From Stratiolaelaps scimitus (Eukaryota > Arthropoda > Arachnida > Mesostigmata > Laelapidae), in contig JABWDB010000005.1 of NCBI GenBank assembly GCA_019614645.1, positions 10,138,001 to 10,202,000 of the forward strand: a stretch of DNA of 64,000 bases, read 5' to 3'. The notes under the pieces were generated by a model. It did not search any database, had not been told where the DNA came from, and saw nothing but the letters and a program-made list of their open reading frames with translations. Positions 51,862 to 63,418 of the stretch are shown piece by piece. Position 1 is the first letter of the stretch, and every line of letters begins with the position of its first letter. The translations under genes were made by a program, and so were the position numbers.

Positions 51862-52012
51862 TAAACCGACACTACGGCGTTTAATAAACGTTGCGTGTTC
51901 CTAGTTTAATCACTCATGTCGACTATGCGCGTGTGACGTGCTGGGTTTCGAACCTGCGGCCTCTGCCTTTCAAAGTCAAGAGACTTAGCCGTCCGGACCA
52001 TCGCGCGAGAGA
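51862..52012 (-). mobile_element. tRNA-derived SINE, diverged family A relative
   Basis: Reverse-complemented, the head reads GCGCGATGGTCCGGACGGC, then TAAGTCTCTTGACTTTG, then GGCCGCAGGTTCGAAACCC. It therefore has an A-box-like and an intact B-box element and shares the GAGGCCGCAGGTTCGA core with the 43.5-kb copy. The body and tail have diverged; TTTAATAAACG at 51879 may be the relic of the TTTAATAAACC tail. Confidence 0.65.
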
Positions 52013-52065
52013 CTTCGAAAAAGTTATACAGCCTGCCACAGAGACACAATGTAATGCTCTCACTT

Positions 52066-52103
52066 GAAAGGAAATGCAACCCCATTGCGTTGCGTTTCCT
52101 TTT
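52066..52103. repeat. Inverted repeat next to a SINE
   Basis: GAAAGGAAATGCAAC pairs with GTTGCGTTTCCTTTT, with two non-Watson-Crick positions and a small loop. It lies about 55 bp from the SINE at 51862-52012. Confidence 0.7.
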
Positions 52104-53520
52104 AACGCGTTTAGAACAAACGCTACCCTATGGAGTTGAGTAACTTTTTGAACGGTTCGAAACTTCCCATAGAGGTGTCATGAATAGAGTTGATATAGAA
52201 TCGCCGTGTAAGAAACGCCGAACTTTTTGAGCAGTTTACAGGGTGTCTCTCGGGCAGGTTGCGTAGCGTAACTCTTGTGGACGCCATACGATCGCGTGAC
52301 TTTACGAACATCCTGTTTCATCGTACAGCAGTGCAAACGACGGCCGTGGCCAGCTGCGCTTGAATGGTACAACTGTCCTCGTACTAATCCTCACAACCTC
52401 TTGTAGGCTGTACTTGTGCCCAAGTGGCGAAGCTCGCAATACGTTAGCGGACCCTTTACCAAGGATGCCTTAAGAGAACACAGTGCTTCCTTTAAAAGAA
52501 TTGTTCTCTTTTACCGAGAGTACGGATCAACCTGAATCGAGTGACTGGCAATCAATCGTAGCACGTGAGGAGCAAGGAGCTAAAGTCGCTTGGACGCGGA
52601 GTCTTGATGGCTCTCCTGGCGGCGACTGGTCTGAATGGGTTGAAATATGATAACCGAGGATGACGCAAGGACTTCAGGAATGACGCAACTGCAGCTGCTT
52701 AACTACCTTGCGAAATCGTGCCCATGGAAAGTACTTATCGGGGTTGAGCAATAGAATCTGTGTCATACATTAGGTCGAGGTGGCTACACTGGCTTTGAGT
52801 TAGCGTCAGAGGTTAAAATATACGCTGACATTTACATTGATAATAGTAATAATAACGACAGTACTCAGCAGCACATACTACAAACAACAGTTTCACCTGA
52901 GCTCTGTGTCACTTCCAAAGATTGACAAAAAAACTTCACCCGTGTTCGACGGTCGACGCCCACAATGTCCTTACACTTCTCTCTGTCATTAGACAACAGA
53001 GGGCAAACACCAACTCGAGCCATTACCGCTGAGAGGTTTCAACTGTAGAGCAAAAGGAACAAACTTTTCCCTCGTCGATGGTTTGTCTGTGAGCTAACAT
53101 CGACTGGTCATATCCAATACCTAATACCGTACGACTCGCCCAGCACGGGTTGGCTCTTGCCTCTTGCCTGTGCTCTCACCTGTGGGCCCATCTGGCCTTC
53201 CCCGGCCTCACGCGTCCAGCAGTTACTCCACCTCGTGCTCACCCATCGGAGTTTCGTACACACCTCATCATCACTCGTCGTGGCGCCAACCATCGCCGCA
53301 TGTCCTTGACACCTTCGGCGGGTGACATTGGCTAAGTCCACGCAGTGGCAATTCATCTACTTTCGTGAGCACGCAAGGGATATCAGGTTAATCATGCATC
53401 CATTATGCGTTCGTTGCCGACTTCCGATAGACACCGACGCACCTTAGCCTGGAGCTTATGGTCAGGATAGCTGTTACGAGAAATGGAGACTGAAGGAGTG
53501 AACCATCCTCCCCCGGGCTC

Positions 53521-53550
53521 GCTCACACACACCCACACACACACACACCC
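53521..53550. repeat. (CA)n microsatellite, interrupted
   Basis: About 14 CA units with C insertions. Confidence 0.85.
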
Positions 53551-53900
53551 ATACCCCAGTTTCGGTACAATGGTTTCGTCCGGTCAGATTGGTCAATCTG
53601 TGGAGTACAGGAGCGAAGGGCTAGCTGCGTTTTTTCTTATTTTATATCTGGCCGGCAGACAGACACTACAACGCCCGAAACGGTGCCATAGAGGCGTAAC
53701 TCCTTTGGCAATTATATCTATTTCTACGAACCCCAGCGCTCACTGATGTTCTGCGCGACGCAGTTGAAACGATTTGTTCTGTGTGCATGCCATCTGAATA
53801 GTTCCGGACAACGCTTTCAGAATTCGGCACCCATTAATAATCATCTCAGGTATGACATGGTCCGCCGCGTTAAACTGTGATCTCGGATCTCGACTTTCGT

Positions 53901-53924
53901 ACTAACATCTCATTAGATGTTAGT
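53901..53924. repeat. Perfect 10-bp stem hairpin
   Basis: ACTAACATCT and AGATGTTAGT are separated by CATT. It is in the ICMT intron. It has no T-run and there is nothing to suggest a function. Confidence 0.7.
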
Positions 53925-54487
53925 TATGTTAACGGGCGCGGGGGATCTCTCGCACCGTTTTTCAAGCTTTGCTTATAGTCGGTGAGGCGCTTTTCGGAAT
54001 CGACAGGAAACGCGCAGCTGCCGATAGACGAGACCAGTCTAGAACGTGATCAGACGACACAGGTCAGAAGATTTGTCGACGGCGAGCGGTGGCCGAACTG
54101 CTTCGAGATGTAGTACCACAGCAGTATCAGCTTGCGGGCGAGCAGCCGGCTCCGACGTGTCAATTTTTCAACTGTTCAACGTTCTAGTCGCCGAGTTGAA
54201 AGCCGTTCATATATGAAAGTGCGCCGGAAATCACGAACGCTGCGCGGATATCTATCCACGATCAAAACGGACACCTCCGTACTTTTTCATCGTTTTGTCG
54301 CCGTTTTAAGTAATCGGCAGACAGACACATGTAGTAAAAATTGGAAAATACCTATTTGAAAACGTGTGCTTGCGTACTTGAACGAATCGGATCGGAGTAA
54401 CCAGATGGTGAACGGCGACCGCGTGTGAATTCAGATGTAGGACAAGAAGGAGTTTATATTTTCTTGTATATTAGGTAGGAAGGTATA

Positions 54488-55369
54488 TTGGGTAGGTACA
54501 TTGACCCAAAAATAATACACATAGAAATCTCAATATCGGCTAAACTAAGTAAGTTGAAACAAAGATTTTTTAGTATGAGCTAGTGGTATGCACCTCTTTT
54601 ACTTATGCACTGTTCCCAGAGCTCTGGCAGCCTTCTAACGGCTAGGTATGCACCATTTCTATTACCATTTATAACTTCGTTATGTAAGGCCTCTCGGAGT
54701 AAATCGATGTTTGCGTATCTTTCGCCACCTATAGCCCTCTGTAATCGATGGAAGCAACCATAGTCACACGGGCTTAAATCGGGAGAATAAAGGAGGTGAT
54801 GCCATCGGTTAATCTTGTTGGCCTTAAGCCAGGACGTAATTTCATTGCTACGATGTGCCTAGCATTATCATCGAGCAGCCGCACTCGGTGCTATAGTAGC
54901 ACTTGCTACTATTGCCATGCCAATTATTTATGAGTCCGTTCAAGAAGTCGAAATATTGAGCCGAGTCCATTTTTTTTCTTTGAGCCTAAGAACTCGTAGT
55001 AGCAAATTCCGTTGAAATCCATGGCAAGTGTTACCATTACTTTAGGCTCGAATCTGTTTGGTACTGCTACCGCCATTGCCTATTCACCTGGTCGTAGCCA
55101 CTGTTTCACCTTCGATGGATTTCAGCTGGACATTTCTTCTCTTGAAACATAAACCTGACACTTTCTTTCTGAGAATGCAAGTCTGAGGGACCTGCTCCGC
55201 CTGTGGCCATTTCGAACGCCCAACGAAAGCCGTCTGCCAGCGGATTTCGCGCCGCGTGCTCGCTAATTGTTGTGTCTCATTACCTGCCAAATTTGAATTC
55301 AAACCGGCCAAGAATAAGAATTCGGCGGAAGACGATATGAGTCTCACTATTTTCGGGTCAACCTAATAT
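54488..55369 (-). mobile_element. Decayed mariner-family transposon
   Basis: Read on the minus strand, broken frames give mariner transposase pieces in the right order. First come WLRPGE, a stop, then PNRFEPKVMVTLAMDFNG (about 55110-54980). Next is DSAQYFDFLNGLINNW, then DDNARHIVAM (second catalytic Asp), then HHLLYSPDLSPCDYGCFHRL (third catalytic Asp) and a C-terminus ending in RGAYH and a stop (54582-54580). At least two frameshifts and one stop break the frame, and the N-terminal DNA-binding region is not recognisable. Imperfect terminal inverted repeats are visible. The right end reads TATTAGGTTGACCCGAAAAT in reverse complement; the left end carries TAGGTA..TTGACCCAAAAAT at about 54492-54513. 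Both ends abut TA, the mariner target. It is non-autonomous. Confidence 0.8.
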
Positions 55370-55744
55370 TTATTGAGCAATGGGAACGCGTTCGCGTTGA
55401 GACATCCGCGCTCTTAAGCCTGTTCATATGTATGGATTAGCTATAATCTAAAAATGAATAATAAGTATGTGCTTATTTATATGTATGCATAACGTTGTCG
55501 TGAAAGAATCGACCTAATCAATTGTTCGATTAGAATTGTTAATGCCTGTTGAGATAGAGACCCACAGTAAGAAAAAATAAAATAACAAAATATATATATA
55601 TACATAATTGTTCACGAAACAAAAATAGATGTAGGTTCATGCAGCTGTTGAAAGTTTGTGGACAGTCTAAACGCAAATTTCGGCTGTTGGGCTTAAAAAA
55701 GTCAAACGTCAATGAGCTTGGAAGGACATAGAAGAAGAATGGTT

Positions 55745-56710
55745 CTTGAAATTCGGCTTTCTGCCAGATCACAGTGGTGGTCTAATTCACACACATTTGG
55801 TCAAGTTGTTAGGCCGGATAGTCCTGTCTGCCAGAAGGGCAGGGAAGTGGTGTGCGAAGTTTAAGGCAGGAGAGATAAACTGCCAAAGTGCAACTGGAGC
55901 TGATCGGAGCGACGCTCAAAAAGGACAATGAAAGGATGGAACGACAAGAAGCAATGGACAAATTGAAAGGGTGTTCCCAGTGGTCGAGGCACGGGTCCCT
56001 GCGCTCGCTCGCGAGCCACTCAGAATCGTCGTACTCCATGGTTCAGCGCGTCGTCAAGGACGGCCTTTGCATGAGGAGGATGCTAGCCAAATGGGTGGCA
56101 CGCGAATTGCTACCGGAACAGAGACATTTCCGTGTTTTTTGTTGTGGGCAGAACTTGCGTTGTTATTCTAAGACGAAAGCGACCCTGAAGCATACTCTCA
56201 CGATTGATGGGACATGGGTCACATTGCACATACAGCTCGACAAGAATCAGCGTCGCTAATATTTATACCCAAGTGAAATAGCTGAACCGCAGGCGTGTGA
56301 ACATATCTACGGCGAGGAAAGAATACTGAGCACAGCCTCTGAAAACCTGTGCCACTAGAGAAGTGTATAGAATTTTTTGACTCAGAATCTGGGTACGTAG
56401 TTTGCCGAAACAAGTAAACGCGTTTAGGGCTCTCCGTGACAACGTCGGTCTCCACAGAGCTGCTACTGTGAGAAGGTTGGCCAAGTAGGGAATCAAGTTG
56501 TTGGAGTCAACCCACATATTCTACTGATATAAGCCCGCTAGACGTCTGCTATTTTGACCAACTAAAGAGGACACGAGTTCGAGTTGTAACGAGTTCTAGC
56601 AAGCCCTCAGAGAGACAGTGCATGACCTCTCGCACCGAGGACATATGAAGGGTGCTGTCCAGATGAAAACGTGTAATAGATTCCCAGGGATCACACTTGT
56701 ATCACACGAA
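55745..56710 (+). mobile_element. Second decayed mariner-family transposase, opposite orientation
   Basis: The + strand encodes successive mariner motifs in shifting frames. The first helix-turn-helix region includes THLVKLLG and KWCAKFKAGEI (55780-55875). The second region and linker contain MRRMLAKWVARELLPEQR (about 56070-56125). First catalytic region IDGTWV is at about 56200, corresponding to the usual DETWV with Glu changed to Gly. Second catalytic region DNVGLHRAATVRRLAK is at about 56430-56485, followed by in-frame stops where the SPD..PCD region should be. The reading frame is lost at several points, so this is a dead copy. I could not define its terminal repeats. The sequence differs clearly from the neighbouring mariner, so the two are separate insertions. 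Confidence 0.78.
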
Positions 56711-56785
56711 AGATCTTTCAATAATATGAATAGCTATTTTTTTTATTAAAAAATAAGATCCGGCTGCTTTGCTCCAATCATCTTA

Positions 56786-56809
56786 ATATATATATATATA
56801 TATATATAT
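56786..56809. repeat. (TA)n microsatellite beside mariner remnant
   Basis: About 12 TA units shortly after the recognisable end of the + strand mariner. It may mark its 3' boundary region. Confidence 0.85.
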
Positions 56810-58990
56810 CATTTTTTCATAAACGTATATGTATTTAGCTATTCGCTTTCTAATGACGCGTTTGTCCTGCTGCCGTCAGGCGGAGTCTACGTACAGACGG
56901 AACAATGAGGTAGAATAGAATTCGATATAGAGCCAGGGCTTTGTTACTGCTACTGCGCTGGTTGTTAGCATTTGAAGCAGGGGGCGTGGTTTTCGCTAGT
57001 TGTGTCAGCAGTCGGACGAGATCCGAGAAATCTTGAGCTTCCTCGTTTAGCCAGCAAAACGTAAGGAAGGCAGGGGATCGGACGAGTATCGGGAATCGCC
57101 CATCCAATGGAGGGTACGACACTGGGCTACTATTGCCGCGACTCCTGCTGCCCCCCTTTGACGGCACACTGCTGCAGGGACAACGAAACCTTGCCAGGTC
57201 TACACCGAAGAAAAGCCATCGTTGTGCGCTAGAATTGATAGTGTTCGAAATGAGCGACCGGAGGAGAACGAGTTCACCGAGAGAACTTAGACTATTTCTA
57301 CTACTACTACAACTACCACTGCTGCTGCTAAGCGACTTGGGCTCGCGGGGGAACAGTAGAACGGCAAAGGACAGAATCAGCCATCGCAGCTTCTTAGGGC
57401 GTCTTCTACCAATCAATAGTAGCGTCTCCTTAGCCGGCTACGGCAACGACAACGAGGACTTTTTCTGCAGCAGTCAACATGCTCCCTCTTTCGCCTACTC
57501 TTCTCTCAGAGATTCTCTCCGCTCGCGCTGTTTCCAATACTACCAGCTTACAAGTGATAGTGAACAAGCAGATGTTTAGGCCGAACATCCTCGGCAGCCC
57601 CCCTTAGTGCTTACGAGTCCGTGGCGTGCCGAGCTGGTTAGTCGAGCTGGCCGGTCGAACCCGATCGGTTTGTGGGACTGTGCACGGGCCCAAGTTGTTT
57701 TGCTTCTTCGTCGCCGAGAGAACGAATAGGCTCTACTGGGTAGATAGGTGGGGAGCGAACGCCGGTGGAACAATGGCCAACGCAGAAACCTTCGTACCTT
57801 TCGCCGAACGTTGACAGCGGCCACAACAGCAGAAGACCGTGGCGGCCTATTGGCCTGGTGACGAGGCGTAGTTGGTCCAATCCTTGCTTCTCGATTCTCT
57901 TGCTGGCCTCCTCCAGAGGAGAAGCTGAGTCGTCGTCGTCGTTGGCATTGACATTTGCTTCACGCCAGTCGCCGACAACCTCGCTGGCTAGCCACCCATG
58001 CCACTGGCGTCTTGTCGGTCTTGGGCCCCTCCGAAGCCGTGCCCCATACTCAGAACTCCGCTCCGGCATCTGAGGAATGCCGCCACGGCCACCAACGCGC
58101 GTCGCGAACTCGCACTCCCCACCATGTGCGCGCTGTCCTCGATTCCCTTCACAGCCCGAGCAGCGCACCTTTGCTGCTGTCGTCGCCAGCCACCTCGGAG
58201 ACCGAGAGCGTCTGTGCGGAGCATACTGCCGCATTTCTCGCCGTATCGGTTCAACCACATCTTTCTACAGCGGGAATGAGGACAGGGTGTTCCTAGTGGG
58301 GTCGTCGCGGGCCCGTCCATGTTGACCCATCAGTTCAACGGTTTGGGAGTAGCGAGCGAGAGAAGGCCGAGAGCAATCTGGCCTGCTGCCGTATTTGACT
58401 CCAGTCTGGAGGAATCTCCCGGTTTGGCGCTGCTGACAAATCACGGGTAACCTCCTATCACGCTATCTGCCTTGCCGTATCTCACCATTGTAGCCTTGTT
58501 GCTGACGACACGCAGTGTGTGAAATTCAGTACTACGTAAATCGTGTAAGTGCTTTGGGAACCTAGTGGCAACCTTAGCCCTTACCTTTTGTATACTGGCA
58601 GCGCTCGTTCAATTCGGGCAGGAGAGATACAGTTAGACTACTCTTATTGCACCCCGGTGGCGGTTGTTGACGTGGACCTACAGCAGGAATTTCTATGTTA
58701 GTTAAAAAGCGAGATAGCGATCTTTACCGAAAATACTGCGCAACTAGAATTAGCAGAAGGTGCATATTGTATTATTGTTGGTTTTTATTATATGATCTTT
58801 TTTTTGTAGACAGGATTATACATATTGGAATTGCTCAGTAGGTATGACTAAATGTGTTGCTCTGTTGTAAAATATCGCATACATTTTTTGCTGTGCATTT
58901 AGGGCTGCTTTTTTTGCTGAGCTCCACCTATCACTATACAATTTGTAATTAAACGAAAATACAGTGTTCACTATTCCACATATCAACTTC
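56810..58990. other. GC-rich, low-complexity block in ICMT intron
   Basis: Bases 56860-58330 hold long overlapping frames on both strands (188 codons at 56850-57416 minus, 206 codons at 57638-58258 minus, 148 codons at 57133-57579 plus). Their products are Ser-, Arg- or Leu-rich without recognisable domains. Simultaneous openness on both strands argues for composition rather than coding. Confidence 0.4.
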
Positions 58991-58997
58991 TTTTCAG

Positions 58998-59101
58998 GAA
59001 TCTCAACTTGGATTCCTTCCTGCTGAATCACTCGAAGGAGTATCACATGGCGATGGTGGCCAGTTGGCTCGAGTACTTCGTTGAGTTATACTTCTATCCA
59101 G
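58998..59101 (+). CDS. ICMT: ICMT next exon, phase-matched to 46184-46341
   Basis: This exon starts after TTTTCAG, and its first base completes the Arg codon left open by the upstream exon. It reads NLN, then LDSFLLNHSKEYHMAMV, then ASWLEYFVELYFYP. The LDSFLLNHS.EY stretch followed by a WLE(F/Y) helix is highly characteristic of ICMT/Ste14 proteins. The exon is 104 bp and ends at CCAG|GTAGG with one base of the next codon. The reading phases (2, then 1) join without a frameshift. The exons for the SAM-binding, catalytic C-terminal part (family motif around RHPSYVGWF) were not found up to base 64000, so the gene should continue beyond the window. No damage to the gene is visible here. Confidence 0.9.
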
Positions 59102-61086
59102 GTAGGACCCCCCATTGGCCTGAAATTTTCTGCGACAACATTTTTACTCTTTCTTAGTAATAATAACAATAATCAATAGTAATATACATACTTCATTATT
59201 GATTCAAGTTATAACTATACGTTCTCCGACGTCCGCAACGGGCCGAAAAGTCGGTGAATTCTCCATGTCAATGCCGTGAATTTTGCCGATCCGGCTAGAA
59301 TCTCATATAATGGAACAGACGCTACAGACCATGTTTCTTCGTATAGAAAATTTACACGAAACAAATTCTTTGACGATACCATCGTTACACCCTGGACGAT
59401 GATAAATACAAAATACAATAAGGAATCACATATTTGTATACGTTATTTGTCCCGCATGTGTTATCCGCCTGATATTTTTCCTTTTCTAGCTTTCTGTGTT
59501 CGTAGGATTGGACGAACTTGGCGACTTGGCGAGCTGCAGCCAACTGACAAAATATGAAGCAAACAAATTATTGATCTGTATCACCTTGCCCTATGCTAGT
59601 AACTAATTCACTCATGAGAGATCTAGTCGAGTTGCAATCGTCTCATAGATAGGATATATTAGGCCTTTTTTTTTCATATCAGCGTGACGTTCCCAAGACT
59701 GCTAGGGACAAGTAGATAGCGAACGTCGGAAACGAATGTTCTTGATTAGTACTATTGTTTTTAGTTGTACTTGTAGTGTAGTGTACCTATTATTACGGTG
59801 GCGACGTGGCCTGGATGGGTAATGCTCATCACTGTGTGTGCGATTGCCATAAAAACCATGAGCAGCAGTAGGATTTGTGATCGTCAGCTCGGTCTCCAGA
59901 AATCGTAGTTTGCTGGGTTATGGCTAGCATCACCCTGCCTATGGTCACATGGGTCATAGGTCTGTTGGAGGAAACCCAGATACGTCTAGTTGGATCGACC
60001 GCTCGGATAAGGCCAAAAATAGGAAATCGCCGATGAGGAATCCCTGCTCCTGGCCAACACTCCAGTTGCTCGCACGAGCCCCTCTTCCTCGCCAGGTCCT
60101 TGAAGCAACGCTACAAAGCGGTACCGAGGCCTGCCAAAAAACGACGACAGCTGAGGGTCACCAACGGAATGAGTATCACCTGTTACCACGGGCAATTATG
60201 GCAAGAAGGCGTCCATTGCCGCAGAACAAAAAAATAGAGTAACGTAAGGGCTGTCTTCAAAAGCGTCAGCGAGGTTGTTGCACAACTGTTATAATCTGTT
60301 TATGCCTCGCCATAACGAATCTTCCCCATCATCGGATGCATTTACGCCCGATTGATCACTTTTATGTACTTTTGTTCGATCACAGTCCCGCGTGAATCTG
60401 GCCGATGAAAGTGCTCCTACCAGCTAGCTTCCCGTTACGGCAACCCATTGTTATTCACGAGCATTGTTACTATCCTCGTTGGTGTCGTCGAATCGTTATT
60501 CGGATACTGCTAACGAATCCTTGGCGAAAATGGCCAAATGGTTTGGCAGACCCGGCCGATTTGCCTGTCTAGTCAACTGGTCCTGATAGGGTGACGCCGG
60601 CGACTACGACTACGCCAGCGGCGGCAATAGCGACCCAATTGACGGGCGTGTCGTTTATTTGGCTCGTTTGCAAAACGATTGCAGCGGCGTGGTCAAGGCA
60701 AAAGCGGGTGGAATACAGCCCTAGGGAATGAAGCGATTCCCACACACTCTTGGTCTGCGCGGCCTAACGAGGTGATCACCACTCACCCCTCTGTCGCTGC
60801 CCCGGTGTCGGTTGTCAGATGTCCACCCTGCTCTCTGATAGTGTCCGACCATCGAAAAAGAACTGCGCACCATCGGGTACTACAGAGTACAACGATGCCA
60901 CTTGTCAGATTGGCAGATGGCACCCGGGGCTGCTGCTGCTGCTGTAACCTGTGCATATATATATATGTGTATATAGAACTGTAAATGTATGGCTTCAATG
61001 AGAATACCCGTGAATTCTACCGCTTTAGTATAATAGTTATACATAGGATTGTTAATATATGTTATGAAGTGATAATATATATAATA
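59102..61086. other. Start of the next ICMT intron; no gene recognised
   Basis: The stretch follows the donor GTAGGA at 59102. It contains AT-rich sequence with AAT runs near 59155, mixed-composition sequence at 59.9-60.9 kb with a short open frame (59949-60242) that matches nothing I know, and a small (TA)n tract near 60955. No exon with ICMT motifs was found here by eye, although a small exon could have been missed. Confidence 0.5.
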
Positions 61087-61128
61087 ACTAGAGTTGGCCT
61101 TGCCCTACGGGCAGCGGCCAACTCTAGT
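61087..61128. repeat. Leader hairpin of array A
   Basis: A perfect 13-bp outer stem (ACTAGAGTTGGCC / GGCCAACTCTAGT) encloses an inner stem GCCC-TAC-GGGC. The same hairpin, differing in loop base and inner junction, stands at 63419-63460 in front of the second array. Confidence 0.9.
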
Positions 61129-62300
61129 CTCGCTCGCGATATATTATCATTACATGTTGGAGAAATGGAAAAATTGAGATACGGGAGTTTCTGAGACGCA
61201 GTTCTATGAGTGTCGGCAGGAGCCTGCGGCTCCTGGCCGACACACGTGACTCTCTTCTGGCTTTCGCAGTTGTATGAGCGGCGTCCAGGAGCCTTCGGCT
61301 CCTGGCCGACGCGTCTTCCACAGTTGTATGGACGTCGTCCAGGAGCCTTCGGCTCCTGTCCGACGGCGTCACCCGCAGTTGTATGAATCCCGCTCGCGAT
61401 ATGCTACTTTTTACATGTTGGAGAAATCCAAAAGTTGAGATTCGGGAGTTTCTGAGACGCAGTTCTATGAGTGTCGGCAGGAGCCTGCGGCTCCTGGCCG
61501 ACACCGGGACTCACTTCTCGCTTTCGCAGTTGTATGAGCGGCGTCCAGGAGCCTTCGGCTCCTGGCCGGCGCGTTCTTCCACAGTTGTATGGACGTCGTC
61601 CAGTCGCCTTCGGCTCCTGTCCGACGGCGTACCCCGCAGTTGTATGAGCGTCGGCGGGAGCCTGCGGCTCCTGGCCGACACCGGGACTCACTTCTTGCTT
61701 TCGCAGTTGTATGAGCGACGTCCAGGAGCCTTCGGCTCCTGGCCGACGCATCTTCCACAGTTCTATGGTCGTCGTCCAGTCGCCTTCGGCTCCTGTCCGA
61801 CGGCGTCCCCCGTAGTTGTATGAGTCCCGCTCGCGATATGTTAGTCGTTACATGTTGGAGAAATCCAAAAGTTGAGATTCGGGAGTTTCTGAGACGCAGT
61901 TCTATGAGTGTCGGCAGGAGCCTGCGGCTCCTGGCCGACACCGGGACTCACTTCTCGCTTTCGCAGTTGTATGAGCGGCGTCCAGGAGCCTTCGGCTCCT
62001 GGCCGGCGCGTTCTTCCACAGTTGTATGGACGTCGTCCAGTCGCCTTCGGCTACTGTCCTACGGCGTCCCCCGCAGTTGTATGAGTCCCGCTCGCGATAT
62101 GTTAGTCGTTACATGTTGGAGAATCCAAAAATTGAGATTCGGGAGTTTCTGAGACGCAGTTCTATGAGTGTCGGCAAGAGCCTGCGGCTCCCTGCCGACA
62201 CCGGGACTCACTTCTCGCTTTTGCAGTTGTATGAGCGGCGTCCAGGAGCCTTCGGCTCCTGGCCGGCGCGCTCTTCCCCAGTTCCATGACTCTCTTCTGG
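61129..62300. repeat. Hairpin array A: about 14 short hairpins in higher-order units
   Basis: The array is built of modules of about 45-65 bp. Each module consists of CGCAGTT(G/C)TATGA.. followed by a hairpin with core GGAGCC-TNC-GGCTCC and outer pairing such as GTCGGC/GCCGAC. Examples are 61211-61242, 61281-61312, 61334-61364, 61471-61504, 61650-61679 and 62170-62199. Higher-order units begin with CGCTCGCGATAT and a leader ending in GGGAGTTTCTGAGACGC, at 61131, 61391, 61828 and 62089. The open frames across it on both strands (rich in RRPGAFGSW and RSRRLL repeats) are a by-product of the palindromic repeats. The array ends near a GACACACAGACGGACAG string at 62299. Confidence 0.9.
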
Positions 62301-62349
62301 ACACACAGACGGACAGTACAGTGTTTTTGAGCATCTAAACGCATAATCG

Positions 62350-63220
62350 ACATTATTTCGAAAACGGTCGACTTTAGGTATAGGAACACCTATTGTTGAT
62401 TTGTTCAGCTTGGCCAGGCGCATCAGCTAATAATATGAAACGGATGCTCAATGCTCTGTATAAGGACTAAATCGAGCTTAGTTAAATGAATTTGTCAAAT
62501 TAAAAGAAAACCTGGGCGAAATCGACATATAGAAAAATACGTACGCATGTCCCTTCTCAAATGCAACAACTCCCCAATTGACATTGTTAAGAGAAACCGA
62601 GAGGAAAGTATCCAAAAACGACGAAAACAGTACAATTTTTTGTGATAGGTTTTTGTTATTTGCAATTAAAAAAATATTAACGCACACTTGACGCATTTGA
62701 AATTATTCAGAATATAGCCTTCCCGATGAGCTTTGACCTCAAAGCAAAAAGAAACAAATTCAACAATGGGAAAGTACTCAAATAAAATGAAAAGTGGTGA
62801 GAAATTGACCCCCTCGGTGTTTTTCGACCCCCAAAATGGTCAACTCGAAAACGGTCAACTTTAGGTATAGGAACACCTATTGCAAAAATGTTCAGCTCGT
62901 CGAAACATGTCGATTAAGCGCAAGAAATCGACCCCTTACATAGAGCACCATGTTGAGGTTTTTTGCTCTAATTCAAAAAGTATCCACTTTAGGTATATGT
63001 ATACCTATTGCAAAAGTGTTCAGCTCGTCGAAACGCATCAGAAACACGCGAGAAAAGTACCCCTTACATAGATCACCATGTTAAACACCTTTTAGAAAAA
63101 GGCAAAAAAATGGTCGAAAATGCCAATTTAGCCTGATGACAATATTTACAAAGTTGTTCAGGACTCTAAAATGCATCGATACATGCAGAAAAAACCACCC
63201 CCTACATAGACCTCATGTTA
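62350..63220. repeat. Degenerate repeats of about 130 bp in the spacer between hairpin arrays
   Basis: A motif ACTTTAGGTATA.GAACACCTATTG, with small inverted repeat TAGGTATA/TATACCTA, recurs at 62371, 62858 and 62986, with a degraded version near 63125. It is followed each time by TTCAGCTCGTCGAAACG-like sequence and, in the later copies, by CCCCTTACATAGA.CACCATGTT. The 62858 and 62986 copies are 128 bp apart. The rest of the spacer is AT-rich and contains runs such as ACCCCC. No coding capacity is visible. Confidence 0.75.
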
Positions 63221-63418
63221 AAAAATCCCCCCCCATTTTGACCCCCACCCCCCCAGCGACCCCCCACCCCCCTAAAAACATAGCCCTCGTCAATAGCTAC
63301 ACAATGATACCAAACATGCCCATATTGAAAAAAGTTAAACCCCAAAAGTCATCCGCCGAAACGAAACGGAAGTCATTGTCAGACAGACGGACACCACGAG
63401 CGTTAATAAAGTCTATAG

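Larger units (their letters stand above)
52104..54487. other. ICMT intron interior, nothing recognised
   Basis: Mixed composition, a CA microsatellite at 53521-53550 and the small hairpin at 53901. The overlapping frames at 53108-53356 show no known domain. Confidence 0.35.
46342..58997 (+). other. ICMT intron, 12,656 bp
   Basis: GT-AG intron between the two ICMT exons (donor GTGAGT at 46342, acceptor TTTTCAG ending at 58997). It contains a SINE with a (TA)n tail (46.9-47.1 kb), a SINE at 51.9 kb, a 17-bp poly-C run, hairpins at 50169, 52066 and 53901, and two opposed mariner remnants at 54.5-56.7 kb. It also has a GC-rich, low-complexity block at 56.9-58.4 kb. No second gene could be recognised inside it. 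Confidence 0.8.

Noticed and set aside
57638..58258. 206-codon open frame on the minus strand inside the ICMT intron
   Set aside because: Both strands are open over most of the region, which points to base composition. No known motif.
61383..62152. Repetitive open frames on both strands across the hairpin array (RRPGAFGSW- and RSRRLL-type repeats)
   Set aside because: Palindromic repeats without stops produce mirror frames on both strands. The repeat units are not a multiple that keeps one frame, so protein coding is unlikely.
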